Under the pieces are notes generated by a model. The model searched no databases. It worked only from the letters and a program-made list of their open reading frames with translations, and was not told the origin of the DNA. From assembly GCA_018398585.1 (NCBI GenBank), contig JAGTTD010000003.1, positions 5,774,637 to 5,838,636 on the forward strand: a DNA stretch of 64,000 bases, given 5' to 3'. The position numbers were made by a program, and so were the translations under genes. This stretch comes from Simmondsia chinensis. Lineage: Eukaryota > Streptophyta > Magnoliopsida > Caryophyllales > Simmondsiaceae. This document shows positions 1 to 10,909 of the stretch, in pieces; position 1 is the first letter of the stretch, and each line of letters starts with the position of its first letter.

Positions 1-351
1 ACTGGTTCAATCTCGGCCGTTCGTACAATCCAGATCAACGGTCCATATAAGCCCACAAGAAACACAAACAGTACTCCCGAATGGCTGACGCGTGTCAGCC
101 ATCTACAACGGAATCGGTTAGCTTCCTTTAGAAGCTTCGGTCAGCGGGCAGTGGCACTGGCAGGGGCAGCCAAGTCATTTTACCACATGACTTTTAACTG
201 AATTTAATAACCTGCTGATATAATATTTTCCACCTAAAAAATACAACTTGTGCCACTAAAAAATTACAACATTTGATCTATAATATTTGAGCACTTCTTG
301 ACTTAAATTTTCTTGACATAGTTAAGTCATATAGGGACCAATTTTACAACA
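1..351 (-). repeat. 3' LTR of element A (partial, cut by window edge)
   Basis: Matches 5114-5464 base for base with about 13 substitutions. It ends in CA at 350-351, next to the purine-rich tract of the minus strand. Confidence 0.93.
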
Positions 352-365
352 ATTCTCCACCTTGG
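352..365 (-). other. Polypurine tract of element A
   Basis: On the minus strand this reads CCAAGGTGGAGAATT directly before the LTR terminus TGTTGTAA. It is the normal plus-strand primer position for a copia element. Confidence 0.75.
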
Positions 366-426
366 TACCAATATGGGTTAACTACTGGGCATTCCCTAGT
401 AATAGGAGCAAAACACATTGGGTTCG

Positions 427-789
427 TCATCCATGATCCCAATTACTTTGAACCAAGTTAATACATTTGAGTAACTTGTCCAAAGTCAAAAATTTTGTGC
501 CCATATCCACTGGATTTTCAGCAGTGCAGATTTTTCGCCGTTCAATGGTGTTCCTTTCAAGCATGTCGTTTACAAAATTCCTCTTGACAGCTAAGTGCTT
601 AGTCCTATCATGAAACACGGGGTTTTTACACAATGCAAGGGCTGATTGACTGTCCGAAAACAGTACGGGAGGCCCGTTATCGAGGTTTATTTCTGACAGT
701 AACCCTCTTAGCCAGACAGCCTCTTTTATGGCTTCTGTGAGGGCCTCAAATTCAGCCTCAGTGGTCGACAGAGCAGTCACAAGCTGCAA
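427..789 (-). pseudogene. Copia A RNase H domain
   Basis: About 120 residues of copia RNase H: LSTTEAEFEALTEA, then WLRGLL, SDSQSALALCKNP, and HDRTKHLAVKRNFV, followed by a VDMGTK tail. It continues the RT frame and is separated from it only by a TAG at 793-795 where the family normally has Trp after GGAIC. The separation is therefore a single point mutation rather than a domain boundary. Confidence 0.9.
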
Positions 790-798
790 CTTAGACTT

Positions 799-1896
799 CT
801 AACAAATAGCTCCACCATGTAAAGTGTAAATGTAAGCACTAATGGACCTCCTTTTATCTACATCTCCCCCAAAGTCAGAATCGGTGTAACCTCTCAATCT
901 AAGGTCCGTTTTTGTCCGGCCAAAAGTAAGTCGCAGTTTATAGGTTTGTTTAATGTACCTTAACAGCCACTTAACTCCATCCCAATGTTCCTTTCCTGGG
1001 TTACTCATAAACCTAGACAAAACACTTAAAGGGAAAGCTAAGTCTGGACATGTACAAGTCATAGCATACATTAAGGAACCTATAACATTAGCATATGGGA
1101 CTCTTTCCATCTGTTTCTTTTCTATCTCATTTGTGGGACACTGTTGAACTGTATACTTATACTGACTTGCTAAGGGCAATTTTACAGGTTTACATTCAGA
1201 CATGTTGAATCTAACCAATACCTTTTCCAAATACCTTTGTTGAGATAAGTGCACTGTTCCAGCTGCTGGATCCCTGGTAATTTCCATACCAAGTATCTTC
1301 TTGGCCTTCCCTAGATCTTTCATATCGAACTCAGCACAAAGCGTTAGTTTCAAATCATTAATATGGTTCATGGATTTACTGGCCAACAGCATATCATCCA
1401 CATAAATCAGCAAATACAGTGCATCACCAGCATCAGCATGTTTATAATAAAAACAGGTGTCATGTATTGATCTACTAAAGCCCCTACTTCTTATAAATTG
1501 GTCAAAACATTTGTACCATTGCCTAGGGGAATGTTTCAAGCCATACAAAGACCTCTTAAATAGACAAACATGGTTCTCAAGGTTTGGTTCAATAAAGCCC
1601 TCAGGTTGGGCCATAAAGATTTCCTCATCCGGCTCACCATAAAGGAAAGCTGTTGCAACATCCATTTGTTCCAGAAATAGGCTAAACTTAGCCGTTAGTG
1701 CCATAAGTATTCTTATAGTTGTGTGCTTAACAACGGGAGAAAAAATCTCATTATAGTCTACCCCTTCTTTTTGTGAAAAACCTTTTGCAACTAGTCTAGC
1801 CTTGAACCTTGGCTGTCCAGATGATGTATCGGGTTCTTTTACCTTATAAATCCACTTAGAACCTACCAACTTCCTATTCATTGGTTTAGGAACCAA
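799..1896 (-). pseudogene. Copia A reverse transcriptase domain
   Basis: Copia RT (RVT_2) of about 365 residues. Visible blocks are NRKLVGSKWIYKVK, RFKARLVAKGFSQKEGVDY, FSPVVKHTTIRILMAL, LEQMDVATAFLYG, LYGLKHSPRQWYKCFD, the catalytic LIYVDDMLLA, then DLGKAKKILGMEI and YANVIGSLMYAMTCTCPD. The catalytic YVDD is intact. Upstream it is cut from the integrase-linker region by TGA at 1900-1902, and downstream from RNase H by TAG. Both stops can be explained as TGG (Trp) changed by one G-to-A transition. Confidence 0.92.
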
Positions 1897-1899
1897 AAC

Positions 1900-3300
1900 T
1901 CAAGTTTTGTTCCTTTTGAGGCTCTCCATTTCCTCTGTCATGGCTTTGAGCCACTGTTTAGAGGCAGCCCCACTAATAGCCTGAGTATAAGTGAGAGGTT
2001 CTGATTCTACATACTCTAGGGCAGTATTTAGGGTAAATGCAATACAATCAGCACTGCCAAACCTGACTGGTGCCCTAATTTCTCTCCTCCCCCTATCCCT
2101 AGCTAGTTGGTAGTTTGATAGGTCCGTTTGTTCAATTGTTTCTTGAGGTTCAGTGCTCCCTTCAGCACTGTCGATTACCTCTTCCTCGGGATTTAAGGTC
2201 TGGTTTTCCTGGTATATAGGCTCTGGTGGGCTGATCTCGAACTCATAGAGTTCAGGATCAAACTTCCTAGGGTTGGAGGAAGTGGCTGCTGTACCGGCAG
2301 CCACTGTTTTCTCCAAGTAAGGCATTTCCTCTTCATTAAAGGTCACATCCCTACTAATTACGATTTTGGTCCTGTTTCCATCCCTAACACCCACCCTATA
2401 CCCTTTTACACCATCCGGATAGCCTAAAAAAACACCTTTTACAGCCCTGGGTTCTAGTTTTCCTTCAGATTGATGTGCATACGCAGCACATCCAAAAACC
2501 TTTAAAATAAAATAGTCGCTTGTTTTTCCAGTCCATTTTTCCTTAGGGGTTTTAAAGTCAATTGCAGAGGAGGGAGTTCTATTAATTAGATAACATGCAG
2601 TAGCTACAGCCTCCCCCAAAAAGTTTTTACCAAGTCCTGATGCAAATAACATGCATCTTACCCTGTCTAAGAGCGTACGGTTCATTCTTTCAGCTAGTCC
2701 ATTTTGTTGGGGAGTTTTCCTAACAGTGTTGTGTCTTTTAATACCATTTTGAGCACATAAACTATCAAATTCAGTGTTTATATATTTAAGTTCATTATCA
2801 GTTCTAAGTACCTTAATCTTCCTACTTGTTTGATTTTCTATGAGGTTATTCCACCTAACAAAGGCACTAAAACATTCATCCTTTGTTTTAAGTAGGTAGA
2901 CCCAAACCTTCCTAGAAAAATCATCTACCATAGATAGGAAGTAGTATGCTCCACCTAAAGTGGGTAACCTTGCTGGTCCCCACAGGTCAGAGTGGATATA
3001 GTCTACCGGTGACTTAGTTATATGGATTCCAGATTTAAAAGATAGTTTATGATGTTTTCCAAATATGCATGACTCACAGAAATCAGGTTTAGACACATAA
3101 CCGCCCCTCAACAGCCCCCTCTTGTTCAGCTCATTCAGGCCCCTCTCTGATACATGTCCTAATCTTTTGTGCCAAAGGTTGGTTAGGTCAGTTTTCTCTA
3201 CAATAGAGCAGCCAGCAGGAACTACGTCACCTCTAAGCACATATAGACCGTTCTTAACCTCTCCTCTTAGCATTACAAGGGAACCCTTAAGGACCTTCAT
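1900..3300 (-). pseudogene. Copia A integrase and linker
   Basis: The GAG-pre-integrase zinc finger is seen as LWHKRLGHVSERGL with CESCIFGKHH. The integrase core follows: YIHSDLWGP (first Asp), LRTDNELKYIN (second Asp, Gly of DNG changed to Glu), and PQQNGLAERMNRTLLDRVRC (catalytic Glu). The C-terminal region has KVFGCAAYAH and GVFLGYPDGVKGYRV, then an acidic linker into the RT. The three catalytic residues are present. The frame continues gag/pol, so this is part of one former polyprotein. Confidence 0.92.
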
Positions 3301-3999
3301 TACCCCCTTGTTGTGCCTTTAAGGTCATACCAACTTGGTCTAATTGTCCTAGAGAAATTAGGTTCCTTTTAAGTTCATGCACATGCCTGACTCCCTTTAG
3401 GGTAAAGTCAATCCCATTTGACCCTTTAACCCTAACTGACCCTATCCCAACTACTTAGCATCTGTGGTTATTTCCCAGCAGCAACTTTCCCCCAGCAACA
3501 GTCCGGTATTCAGTAAAGAAGGATCTATCTGAAGTTATATGGAAGCTACACCCTGAGTCTAGAACCCACTCATGTGTAGTTTGGTCTATGGATACTACTA
3601 ATACTTCAGCAGAGTCATATCCGTCATTAAATTCAGTGTTGTCAGTTGTGCCGTTAAACTTTCTTTGGTAATCTGGACAATATCTTTTAATGTGTCCTAG
3701 TTTACCACATTCATAGCATTTTACTTGACTACAATCTCTTCTAGGTCTTGAACTAGATCTGTTTCGACTCTTACTTCTTCTCCTATCTTTGTTGTTGTAG
3801 TTATTATGGTTGTTATGATTGTTATGGTTGTTATGGTTGTCTCGAGTCTTTGTCCTACCCCTGACTGACAGCCCTTCCCCACTGTTACTGGTTGGTGGGT
3901 ACTTCCCTTCCTTCCTAAGTTCTAAGATCTTGGATCTTAGGGCCTTTGTAACGTCTTTCAGTGCTACAGTATCACGTCCATATCTTAGTATGTCTTTAA
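3301..3999 (-). pseudogene. Copia A gag C-terminus, zinc knuckle and protease
   Basis: After a frameshift near 3998-4004 the gag frame resumes as DILRYGRDTVALKDV. A CCHC knuckle follows at about 3690-3735 (CYECGKLGHIKRYC). The aspartic protease start WVLDSGCSFHITSDRS lies near 3540-3580 with the DSG triad intact. Several stops lie between the protease and the integrase zinc finger (for example after GNNHRC), so no continuous protein is possible. Confidence 0.8.
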
Positions 4000-4473
4000 G
4001 GACCTAAGATATTTAGGTAAGGCACATAGCAACAATACAGCCAACAATTCATCAGCAACAGTAACTTTAACGTTTTCTAGATCTTGACAGATTTTATGGA
4101 ACTCATCTATAGAGTCCTCTAGGGGTTTAGTCTCACTCACCTTAAAGGTGAAAAGGGATTCCATGCACAGCATCCTATTAGACAATGACTCAGACTTATA
4201 GATTTCCTCTAACTTAGCCCATATATCTGCTAAGGTCTTTTCAGAGCGGATCTGATTAAGTACCGAGTTATCAAGACTAAGTAATAAAGAAGCATAAGCT
4301 TTATGTTCGATTTCTACTTTCTCCTTTTCAGTTAGAAAAGTTGGTTGATCCTTTTCGGGCAAAAGTGCAGTTCCAGCACCTTGTGCCATAAGGATTGCTT
4401 TCATTTTTAGTTACCATAGATTGAAATCATTCCTACCATCAAAGCTTTCAATATCAACTCTAGCAGACGCCAT
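3985..4473 (-). pseudogene. Copia A gag
   Basis: The gag start is ATG at 4471-4473 (MASARVDIESFDGRNDFNLW). An in-frame TAA follows at once, and then 139 open residues of UBN2-type gag with HKAYASLLLSLDNSVLNQIR, LWAKLEEIY-like and NRMLCMESLFTFKV blocks, ending in LPKYLRSLK. A one-base loss then shifts the frame. Copia gag normally forms the particle shell; this copy cannot be translated intact. Confidence 0.88.
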
Positions 4474-4501
4474 ACTATTTCTTTAAGGTAAAGAACTGGA
4501 A

Positions 4502-4513
4502 GCTCTGATACCA
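4502..4513 (-). other. Primer-binding site of element A
   Basis: On the minus strand this reads TGGTATCAGAGC, complementary to the 3' end of plant initiator Met-tRNA. It lies two bases inside the 5' LTR. Confidence 0.92.
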
Positions 4514-4515
4514 CT

Positions 4516-5464
4516 TGTTAAGTTTTAGGTCGTATTCCTAGGGTTTAAACTTATTAACTTTAGATCTTGAAAAACCGACAATAACAACAAACATTCAACA
4601 CTTCAAATCTTGTTCAAGAAACCTGTAACTGTAGTCTAGCAAGATTCATCCAACAACGAACACATGCATAAAAATCACAGCAACAACAACAAGATTTTTA
4701 CATGTTTCAGCCTTTAAATAAGGACCTACTCCACGGCTCCCTATTTTCAGGGAAGTCTATCCACTATAAGTCGAGTTCAAGTATTATAGACCAAAGTTCA
4801 ACGATATACAACTTTATACAAAAATATCCTTAAGGCTTCTAAGACCGAAACCTAAAAACGAATGAAATAAAGAGTAAGGGAAGAGAAAGCTCACAACCGA
4901 AGCCTACAAGGCTTCATACGTGCTCCAAACTACCAAGATTTGAACGAGCAAGCCTTAAGACCCATGGATTTCCTCAATCGCCTCAAATCTCCAGAGAAAA
5001 AGAGAGAATAGGCGGTGGCTGATGAGAAACAGAGAGAAATGAGCAAAGCTTACGGCTAACCCTAAAAGGGTCGGTATATATAGGCAAATGCAACCCGATC
5101 CGTGGCAAGGCAAACTGGTTCAATCTCGGCCGTTCGTACAATCCAGATCAACGGTCCATATAAGCCCACAAGAAACACAAACAGTACTCCCGGATAGCTG
5201 ACGCATGTCAGCCATCTACAACAGAATCAGTTAGCTTCCTTTAGAAGCTTCGGTCAGCGGGCAGTGGCACGGGCAGGGGCAGCAGAGTCATTTTACCACA
5301 TGACTTTTAACTGAATTTAATAACTTGCTGATATAATATTTTCTACCTAAAAAATACAACTTGTGCCACTAAAAAATTACAACGTTTGATCTATAATATT
5401 TGAACACTTCTTGACTTAAATTTTCTTGACATAGTTAAGTTATATAGGGACCAATTTTACAACA
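4516..5464 (-). repeat. 5' LTR of element A (949 bp)
   Basis: Bounded by TG...CA. Its inner edge abuts the primer-binding site, and its last 351 bases are repeated at 1-351. Confidence 0.92.
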
Positions 5465-5469
5465 ACAGT

Positions 5470-6572
5470 AAATTGTTTGCTTTCAGCAAATGCAATGAAT
5501 TTGTAGCAATAGTGTATGAGAAGGAAACCCCTTTTGTCAAAGTTTCTGTCCCCATCTCCATTCGAAAATAAAGTTAAAACCATTCATCTAAGACTTTGAC
5601 GGCCAAGACTCGAGCTTGGAAGCATTGGTCTTAGGTTGGTGACGTGGCTTGGTGAGCTAGGTGCATTTAGGTTTGACTTATTGTGTTACAACTATAGCAA
5701 TCAACCCTTGAACTTGATTAAGTTGGGTCCATGTCCATTTACTCCATATGTCTAATATTGAGAATATTAGGACATGTTGTAGTCCATATGTCTAAAGTAA
5801 GCTACATAGTTGGGCATCGTGTTAACATTCGGATTCGAAATACCAGTTGTTCACAATGCATTAGTGTGGGGGCATAAACGGCTTAGAGAAGTGGTGAGGT
5901 CCACTGTATGGTTCTTCTTCAGTTTGATTCTTGCTTTACTACTTCCAGTTTATGTTATTATTTCATCTTGTTGCTGTTTGAGTTGTTTTTTTTTTCCAGT
6001 ATGAGATTGGTCCTACCAAAGTCCGTTATATATTCTATGTGCTTGCTCATGTCTACTATTGTTAAAGTTCGAGTTTTGTTTTTTTTTTTTTGTGTTCAAG
6101 GTTGCCACTATTCGAAGTTAAGATCAACTGATGTGGCTTTGGATTAGAACTTTAAAGTCTAGAGTTGGTCCTTCTGGTTTCAGTTTTCCATTCTCGAGTT
6201 CTTTTGTTTGAGTAGAGTTCATTTTTTCAACACTAGTCTATTAGAGAAAGAGTCTTAGAAATGTAAAATGCCAATTGAAAGTATAAACATCACTTTTATG
6301 GTTGTTGCACTGTTCATTAAGGGATTTCCTCCCAAGGCATACAAAAAATGTGTAATTAGCATAGGTCCTTTAACCAATCTATTACTAGGCTTTTACGTGC
6401 CACACGCACGGGTTGGTTTTGACCTACGTTATGTTTTTTTCGTGCCTTTATATTTATGTAAATAAATCAAGTTCGTTTTATATTGCTAATAATCATGGTG
6501 TGCTTGGTTGTGATTACATCCCAGAATTTAGTTCATTTTAAATAGGATTCTTACCTTTATGAAAATGAAGTT
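5470..6572. other. No gene recognised; AT-rich spacer
   Basis: Only short frames without recognisable motifs. The stretch 6285-6385 resembles 39773-39870 (both contain ACTTTTATGGTTG and CTCC[CT]AAGGCATA), so part of it is a dispersed repeat. Confidence 0.5.
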
Positions 6573-7662
6573 TTTAGTTAGTGTGGTGTTCTTCTTTGAG
6601 GAACATCTGGTTTTATCCCTTTTACTTCTTTTTGCACGGTTTTTAGGTAGGTGAATATTGTGGATATGATTGTTTTTCGTGTGTTTATTTTTGAAGAAAT
6701 GTGATGTTCTCTGATTTTTTTCTACATTGCTATAGTAATTATGTTTGTCAATTTTGTATATAGATCTTCATTTTTGTTAACCACTTTTACTCATTTTAAT
6801 CATGGTTTTATGATTATGACTGTAATTATGTCCCACATTTTTGTTGATTGGAAATATTCTTGATAGATTTAATATCCTACAATCTTTCAAAAATAGCTGA
6901 TGGGTGTAATTTTGATTTAATCAAAATAATTAGAACTTGTAATTGTTGCTTATTTCACTAAATTTTGATTTATGTAATTTTTTTTAAAGAAAATGAGGGG
7001 TTTTCCAATATAATAAGTAGTCTTGTTTAGCAAAGTTGTGAAAATCATGGTTTTTTAGAAACACATATTGCACAAGAACTTTTGTAAAAAATGATTTCAA
7101 TGGGTTATTTTTGTCCATAAATTTGTAATTTTTGCTCCAATTTTTGTGAAAAAATGAAAAGTACTACTTTCCTCGTCTACTTAAGAAAGAAAAATACTAA
7201 TGTTTGTTACAGGAGAAAATGAGTGGGGACATGAATTAGTAGTATCGAGCTGTATCAGGTTCGTGGGAAGTTCAGGAGAGGTTCAAAAAGTAGTTAAAAT
7301 AGTTGGAAGGATGGCGAGAAGGGTCAGAGCATGCACGGTTCCTGTGTACGTTGAGGGGCAGCTGGGATCAAGTGCTGGGCACCTGATATTTGTGCCAAAA
7401 TTAGTATTTTCAGCTAATTAGTATTTTCTTTTGCTTTTTATGTGGTTTTTAGTTTAATTTCCATACTATAAATAGATTATGGGATGTAATTAGGGTTTTT
7501 ATGCTATGAATGAAATCAATCCCTTTCTTCCTCAATTATCTCCCTTCTCTTATCCCTTCAAACTCTATATTCTCCCCTTAATTCTATTTCTTTTCTCACT
7601 TAAAATTCTATTTCTTGGTTTGAATTGTGATCGGGATTCTACTGATTTAAAATCCTGTATCA
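6573..7662 (+). repeat. 5' LTR of element B (about 1.09 kb)
   Basis: It ends ...CTGTATCA directly before the primer site. A TATA-like segment ACTATAAATAGA lies near 7465-7476, a plausible Pol II start region. The 73-residue frame at 7200-7421 lies inside this LTR and has no family resemblance. Confidence 0.6.
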
Positions 7663-7663
7663 T

Positions 7664-7675
7664 TGGTATCAGAGC
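7664..7675 (+). other. Primer-binding site of element B
   Basis: Exact TGGTATCAGAGC one base after the LTR end, complementary to initiator Met-tRNA. Confidence 0.88.
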
Positions 7676-7878
7676 ATCGATCCTCTCGACTATGGAATCA
7701 AATTTGAGCTCAAAAAAAAAATAATATTAATATTAACATCATCGTCTTCATCACCATTCATCTCGCTGCTACCATCGTCAACAATCAATCACCCTCTGTT
7801 ACAACAAAACAACGAGCAGAGGCCACCTTCCCACCAACACCATTAGCAACACCGATCGTCATCACCTGCCACCGAAGT

Positions 7879-8465
7879 TTGAGGTCACATCCCAAACCCG
7901 CACACCAGATGTTTGATGAAATGCCTCTCTATCCTCCTAAACCGATGCAACCTTCTATGGATGGTAACACTTACTACTCATCTAGAATGAGCAAAATACG
8001 TTTTCCCTTGTTTTATGGATATGATGTGGATGACTGGCTGTATTTGTGTGAGCAAATTTTCCTTGTTGTTCGAACCTCTAGAATGGATTGGGTTAAATTG
8101 GCTTCTAACGACATGAGAGGGTTGGCCCTTCAATTGCATCAAAATTTCATGAGAATTAGGGGAAATATGGATGGGCCTAATTGGAATGAGTATGTAAATG
8201 CCTTTAAGATAAGTTTTAAGAATGAAAATGAGAAACTTGTGTTTGAGTTAATGAAAGGCAAGATGGGTTGGTTAGAGATTATTAAGCGAAATTCTATGCT
8301 ATCTCAGCCAAAACCAATTTGAGTGAACCTCAACTCATTAGCTGCTTCACAAGAGGGTTGAGGGATGACATTGCATTGGAAGTAAGATCAATGCAACCCA
8401 CAATCCTTTACCACCACTTATGTTTAGCTAAATTAGCTGAAGCTAAGTTTGAGGCCTTAGCTTAA
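7879..8465 (+). pseudogene. Gypsy-type gag of element B
   Basis: The frame from 7879 reads SKIRFPLFYGYDVDDWLYLC and then WVKLASNDMRGLALQLHQNF. This resembles the retrotransposon gag domain of Ty3/gypsy elements (the 'FP.F.G.D..DWLY..EQ.F' pattern). After a frameshift near 8300 the similarity continues as TNLSEPQLISCFTRGLRDDI and AKLAEAKFEALA, ending in TAA near 8463. Gag here would be a capsid-like protein; the frameshift makes this copy inactive. Confidence 0.7.
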
Positions 8466-8624
8466 CAACTTAACAACTCAAAGCTTCCTCTTCTTCAAGC
8501 ACCCAATGCTCAAAAATCCATTGCCAATCCCTACAATTCACCATACCCCACTCAAAACCACCAACCCTCTACTGATTCAAACTCACCTAGACTCCAAGGG
8601 ACCGTTGATGAAGCTAAATTACAG

Positions 8625-9134
8625 ATGATGGGTGCAAAGGATCCTAGTTGTCATTTTAAGGCAAGTGTTGAAGTGAGACATGGAAGTAAAGATGGGAATC
8701 ATTGTCAAATAGAGGGGAATCAAGTAATAGTGGACAAGCAAATGAAGGCTGGTAAAGAATTAGTTCAACAGAACATAGAAGATGAGTATTTACTTTCAGA
8801 TATCCATATGAAGGTCAACTACAAATCTGATTTCCAAGCAAGTCAAGTAGTTGAGATTAGACAAGGGTGTGAGACCAACAGTCTAAGTAAGATTGCAAGT
8901 AGGCAAGCTACGAATTACAAGTCTGATCAAGCAGTAAGTAGGGAGAAAATTGCAGCTGCTGAAGCACTCTTTCAACTGGAAAGAAGAGTTGAACCATTAC
9001 CCCTACAATTTCCGCTGCAAATCAATAAAAACCGGGGCCTCATCGATGAACCAAGGGCTAAGATCAATCCAATCCCTATTCAGCCACACGACCAGCTTAT
9101 TGTTCAGCATGAAGTTGACCAAGAGAAAGGATAA
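8625..9134 (+). CDS. Unrecognised open frame inside element B
   Basis: A 169-residue, charged, low-complexity frame (many Lys, Glu, Gln) in the place where a zinc knuckle or protease would be expected after gag. I see no CCHC knuckle, DSG/DTG triad or RT motif, and I do not recognise it. It may be decayed element sequence that happens to be open, or an accessory frame of a non-autonomous element. Confidence 0.25.
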   Translation: MMGAKDPSCHFKASVEVRHGSKDGNHCQIEGNQVIVDKQMKAGKELVQQNIEDEYLLSDIHMKVNYKSDFQASQVVEIRQGCETNSLSKIASRQATNYKSDQAVSREKIAAAEALFQLERRVEPLPLQFPLQINKNRGLIDEPRAKINPIPIQPHDQLIVQHEVDQEKG

Positions 9135-9569
9135 GATGCATCTAGAAATACTGGTGGTAGCAGGGATCTGGTGGTTGAGTTCAATGAAACAAGCATCAAA
9201 CAAGCTATTGGTACTTCTAGAGATTTGGGATCATTGTACTTCCAAGTATTCAAGTCTAGTTATGCTTTCAGACTATGATATGCTCTTCCCAAGTACTCAG
9301 TTGCTGCAATTCACAGCAAATATTACATCAATTCAGCAGATCAGTAGGGTTGAAACACACCCCCAGAATCAGCGATGGAGAAATCAACAAATGCTTTAGT
9401 TAATTATAAGCCAAGAACATGAATTTGCGCTGGGAAGATTAGAAACCAGATTTGGTATAGTATGCCAACACACTTGGAAGATACTTGGAGATCACAATTT
9501 CTGGTGGGAAGGCCCTGAAGATTAGATCACTGTGTTTGTTGCAAGTTTAACAAAAAGGCTTGAGTGCTA

Positions 9570-10045
9570 TTTAGTCAGTATGGTGTTCGTCTTTGAGGAA
9601 CATCTAGTTTTATCACTTTTACTTCTTTTTGCACGGTTTTTGGATGGGTGAATATTGTGGCTATAATTGTTTTTCATGTGTTTATTTTTGAACTCAATTT
9701 TCGGTTTATGTTACAGAAATATGATGATCTATTGTTTCTTCTACACTGTTATAGTAATTATGTTTGTCAATTTTGTTATAGATCTTCATTTTTGTTAACC
9801 ACTTTTACTCATTTTAATCATGGTTTTATGATTATGACTGTAATTATGTCCCACATTTTTGGTGATTGGAAATATTCTTGATAGATTTAATATCCTATAG
9901 TCTTTCAAAAATAACTGATGGGTGTAATTTTGATTTAATCAAAATAATGAGAACTTTAAGGTTGTATTTGTTGCTTATTTCACTAAGTTTTGATTTATTT
10001 AATTTTTTTTTTTATAGAAAATGAGGAGTTTTCCCATAGAATAAG
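9570..10045 (+). repeat. 3' LTR of element B, first part
   Basis: Matches 6573-7013 with small indels; the segment continues beyond element C at 16018. It shares TGCACGGTTTTT and GGTGAATATTGTGG with the 5' copy. Confidence 0.65.
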
Positions 10046-10909
10046 TGTTGGAAAAATGATACAAGTTAACCTTTAGTTTTATGAGAGAGTTGTATCCCAC
10101 ACTAGAAAAATTGTGTGGGTGATCTTTTATTAAGGGATATATTTATTTTTTGAAAAATAATTTACCGCGCCATTAAATAATCGTTTGCCATTACTAGCCG
10201 TTTAGGGTCATTAAAATTATGACCATTGGCATTAATTCATAATATGGCTATTAGAATTTTTCTTGTAGTCGTTTATAGCCGTTAAAATTTATTGCAACTG
10301 ATTTTAATATTTTTTAACGTTTTTGCACTATTTAATATGTACCACTGGCTCTCCCTCTCCCTTTCCCTCTCCCTCCATGTATATAGTCGCCTTTTTTTCC
10401 GTCCAAAAAGTGGTGTATCTCTCCATCTATAAACTTCGTCTCTCTCTCTCTCCCCATCCACCGCTCTCCTCAGATTTGGGCAAAGTTTGAGGTACTTCTA
10501 CCCGACAATTAACGAGTGTGCGTTAAGAGTCGGATCGCGTTAATTCTGGAGGACGGCCGCCGGTTATACTGTGTGCACCGGAGCAGCGGCGAAATCGTCT
10601 TTTAGGACAGTGGCACTTACCACAGCGCGATATCATTGTTTTGTAAGATCTTTCTAATTACTCTCTCCTCCGTTGAATGTTCTAATTACTCTTCGGTATT
10701 GTAGCCTCCTTCCTCACTTTCGGTATTATTTTGATTATTGTTTTTAGATATTTCGTTGCTGAATTTTCCTGCTATTTTTACAGCAGTTTTACTGAAATTT
10801 AACTACAAGTTTTCGCTGCAGTATTTTTACTATAATTTCATAAAAGTTCACTGCAATATTGATACTATAATTTGCTGCTTTTACTAGTTTATTATTAGTT
10901 CTATTAACA
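10046..10909 (+). repeat. 5' LTR of element C (864 bp)
   Basis: Begins TGTTGGAAAAAT and ends CTATTAACA. A TATA-like TGTATATAG lies near 10377-10385, just upstream of a CT-rich run (10437-10455). Confidence 0.85.

Larger units (their letters stand above)
1..5464 (-). mobile_element. Ty1/copia LTR retrotransposon A, nearly complete, inactive
   Basis: A minus-strand copia element. The order on the minus strand is 5' LTR (4516-5464), Met-tRNA primer site, gag, zinc knuckle, protease, integrase, RT, RNase H, polypurine tract and 3' LTR (running off the window at base 1). Protease before integrase before RT is the copia order. The frame of gag and of integrase to RNase H is shared, but it is broken by in-frame stops and at least one frameshift. 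Over the 351 shared bases the two LTRs differ at about 13 positions by eye, so the insertion is not recent. ACAGT at 5465-5469 is the expected position of the target-site duplication; its partner lies outside the window. Protein motifs look Tork/Tnt1-like, but the lineage is tentative. Confidence 0.93.

Noticed and set aside
5810..6465. Three short Phe/Val/Leu-rich plus-strand frames
   Set aside because: AT-rich composition alone gives hydrophobic frames; no start context, splice or similarity support.
7200..7421. A 73-residue host gene
   Set aside because: Lies inside the 5' LTR of element B and resembles nothing known to me.
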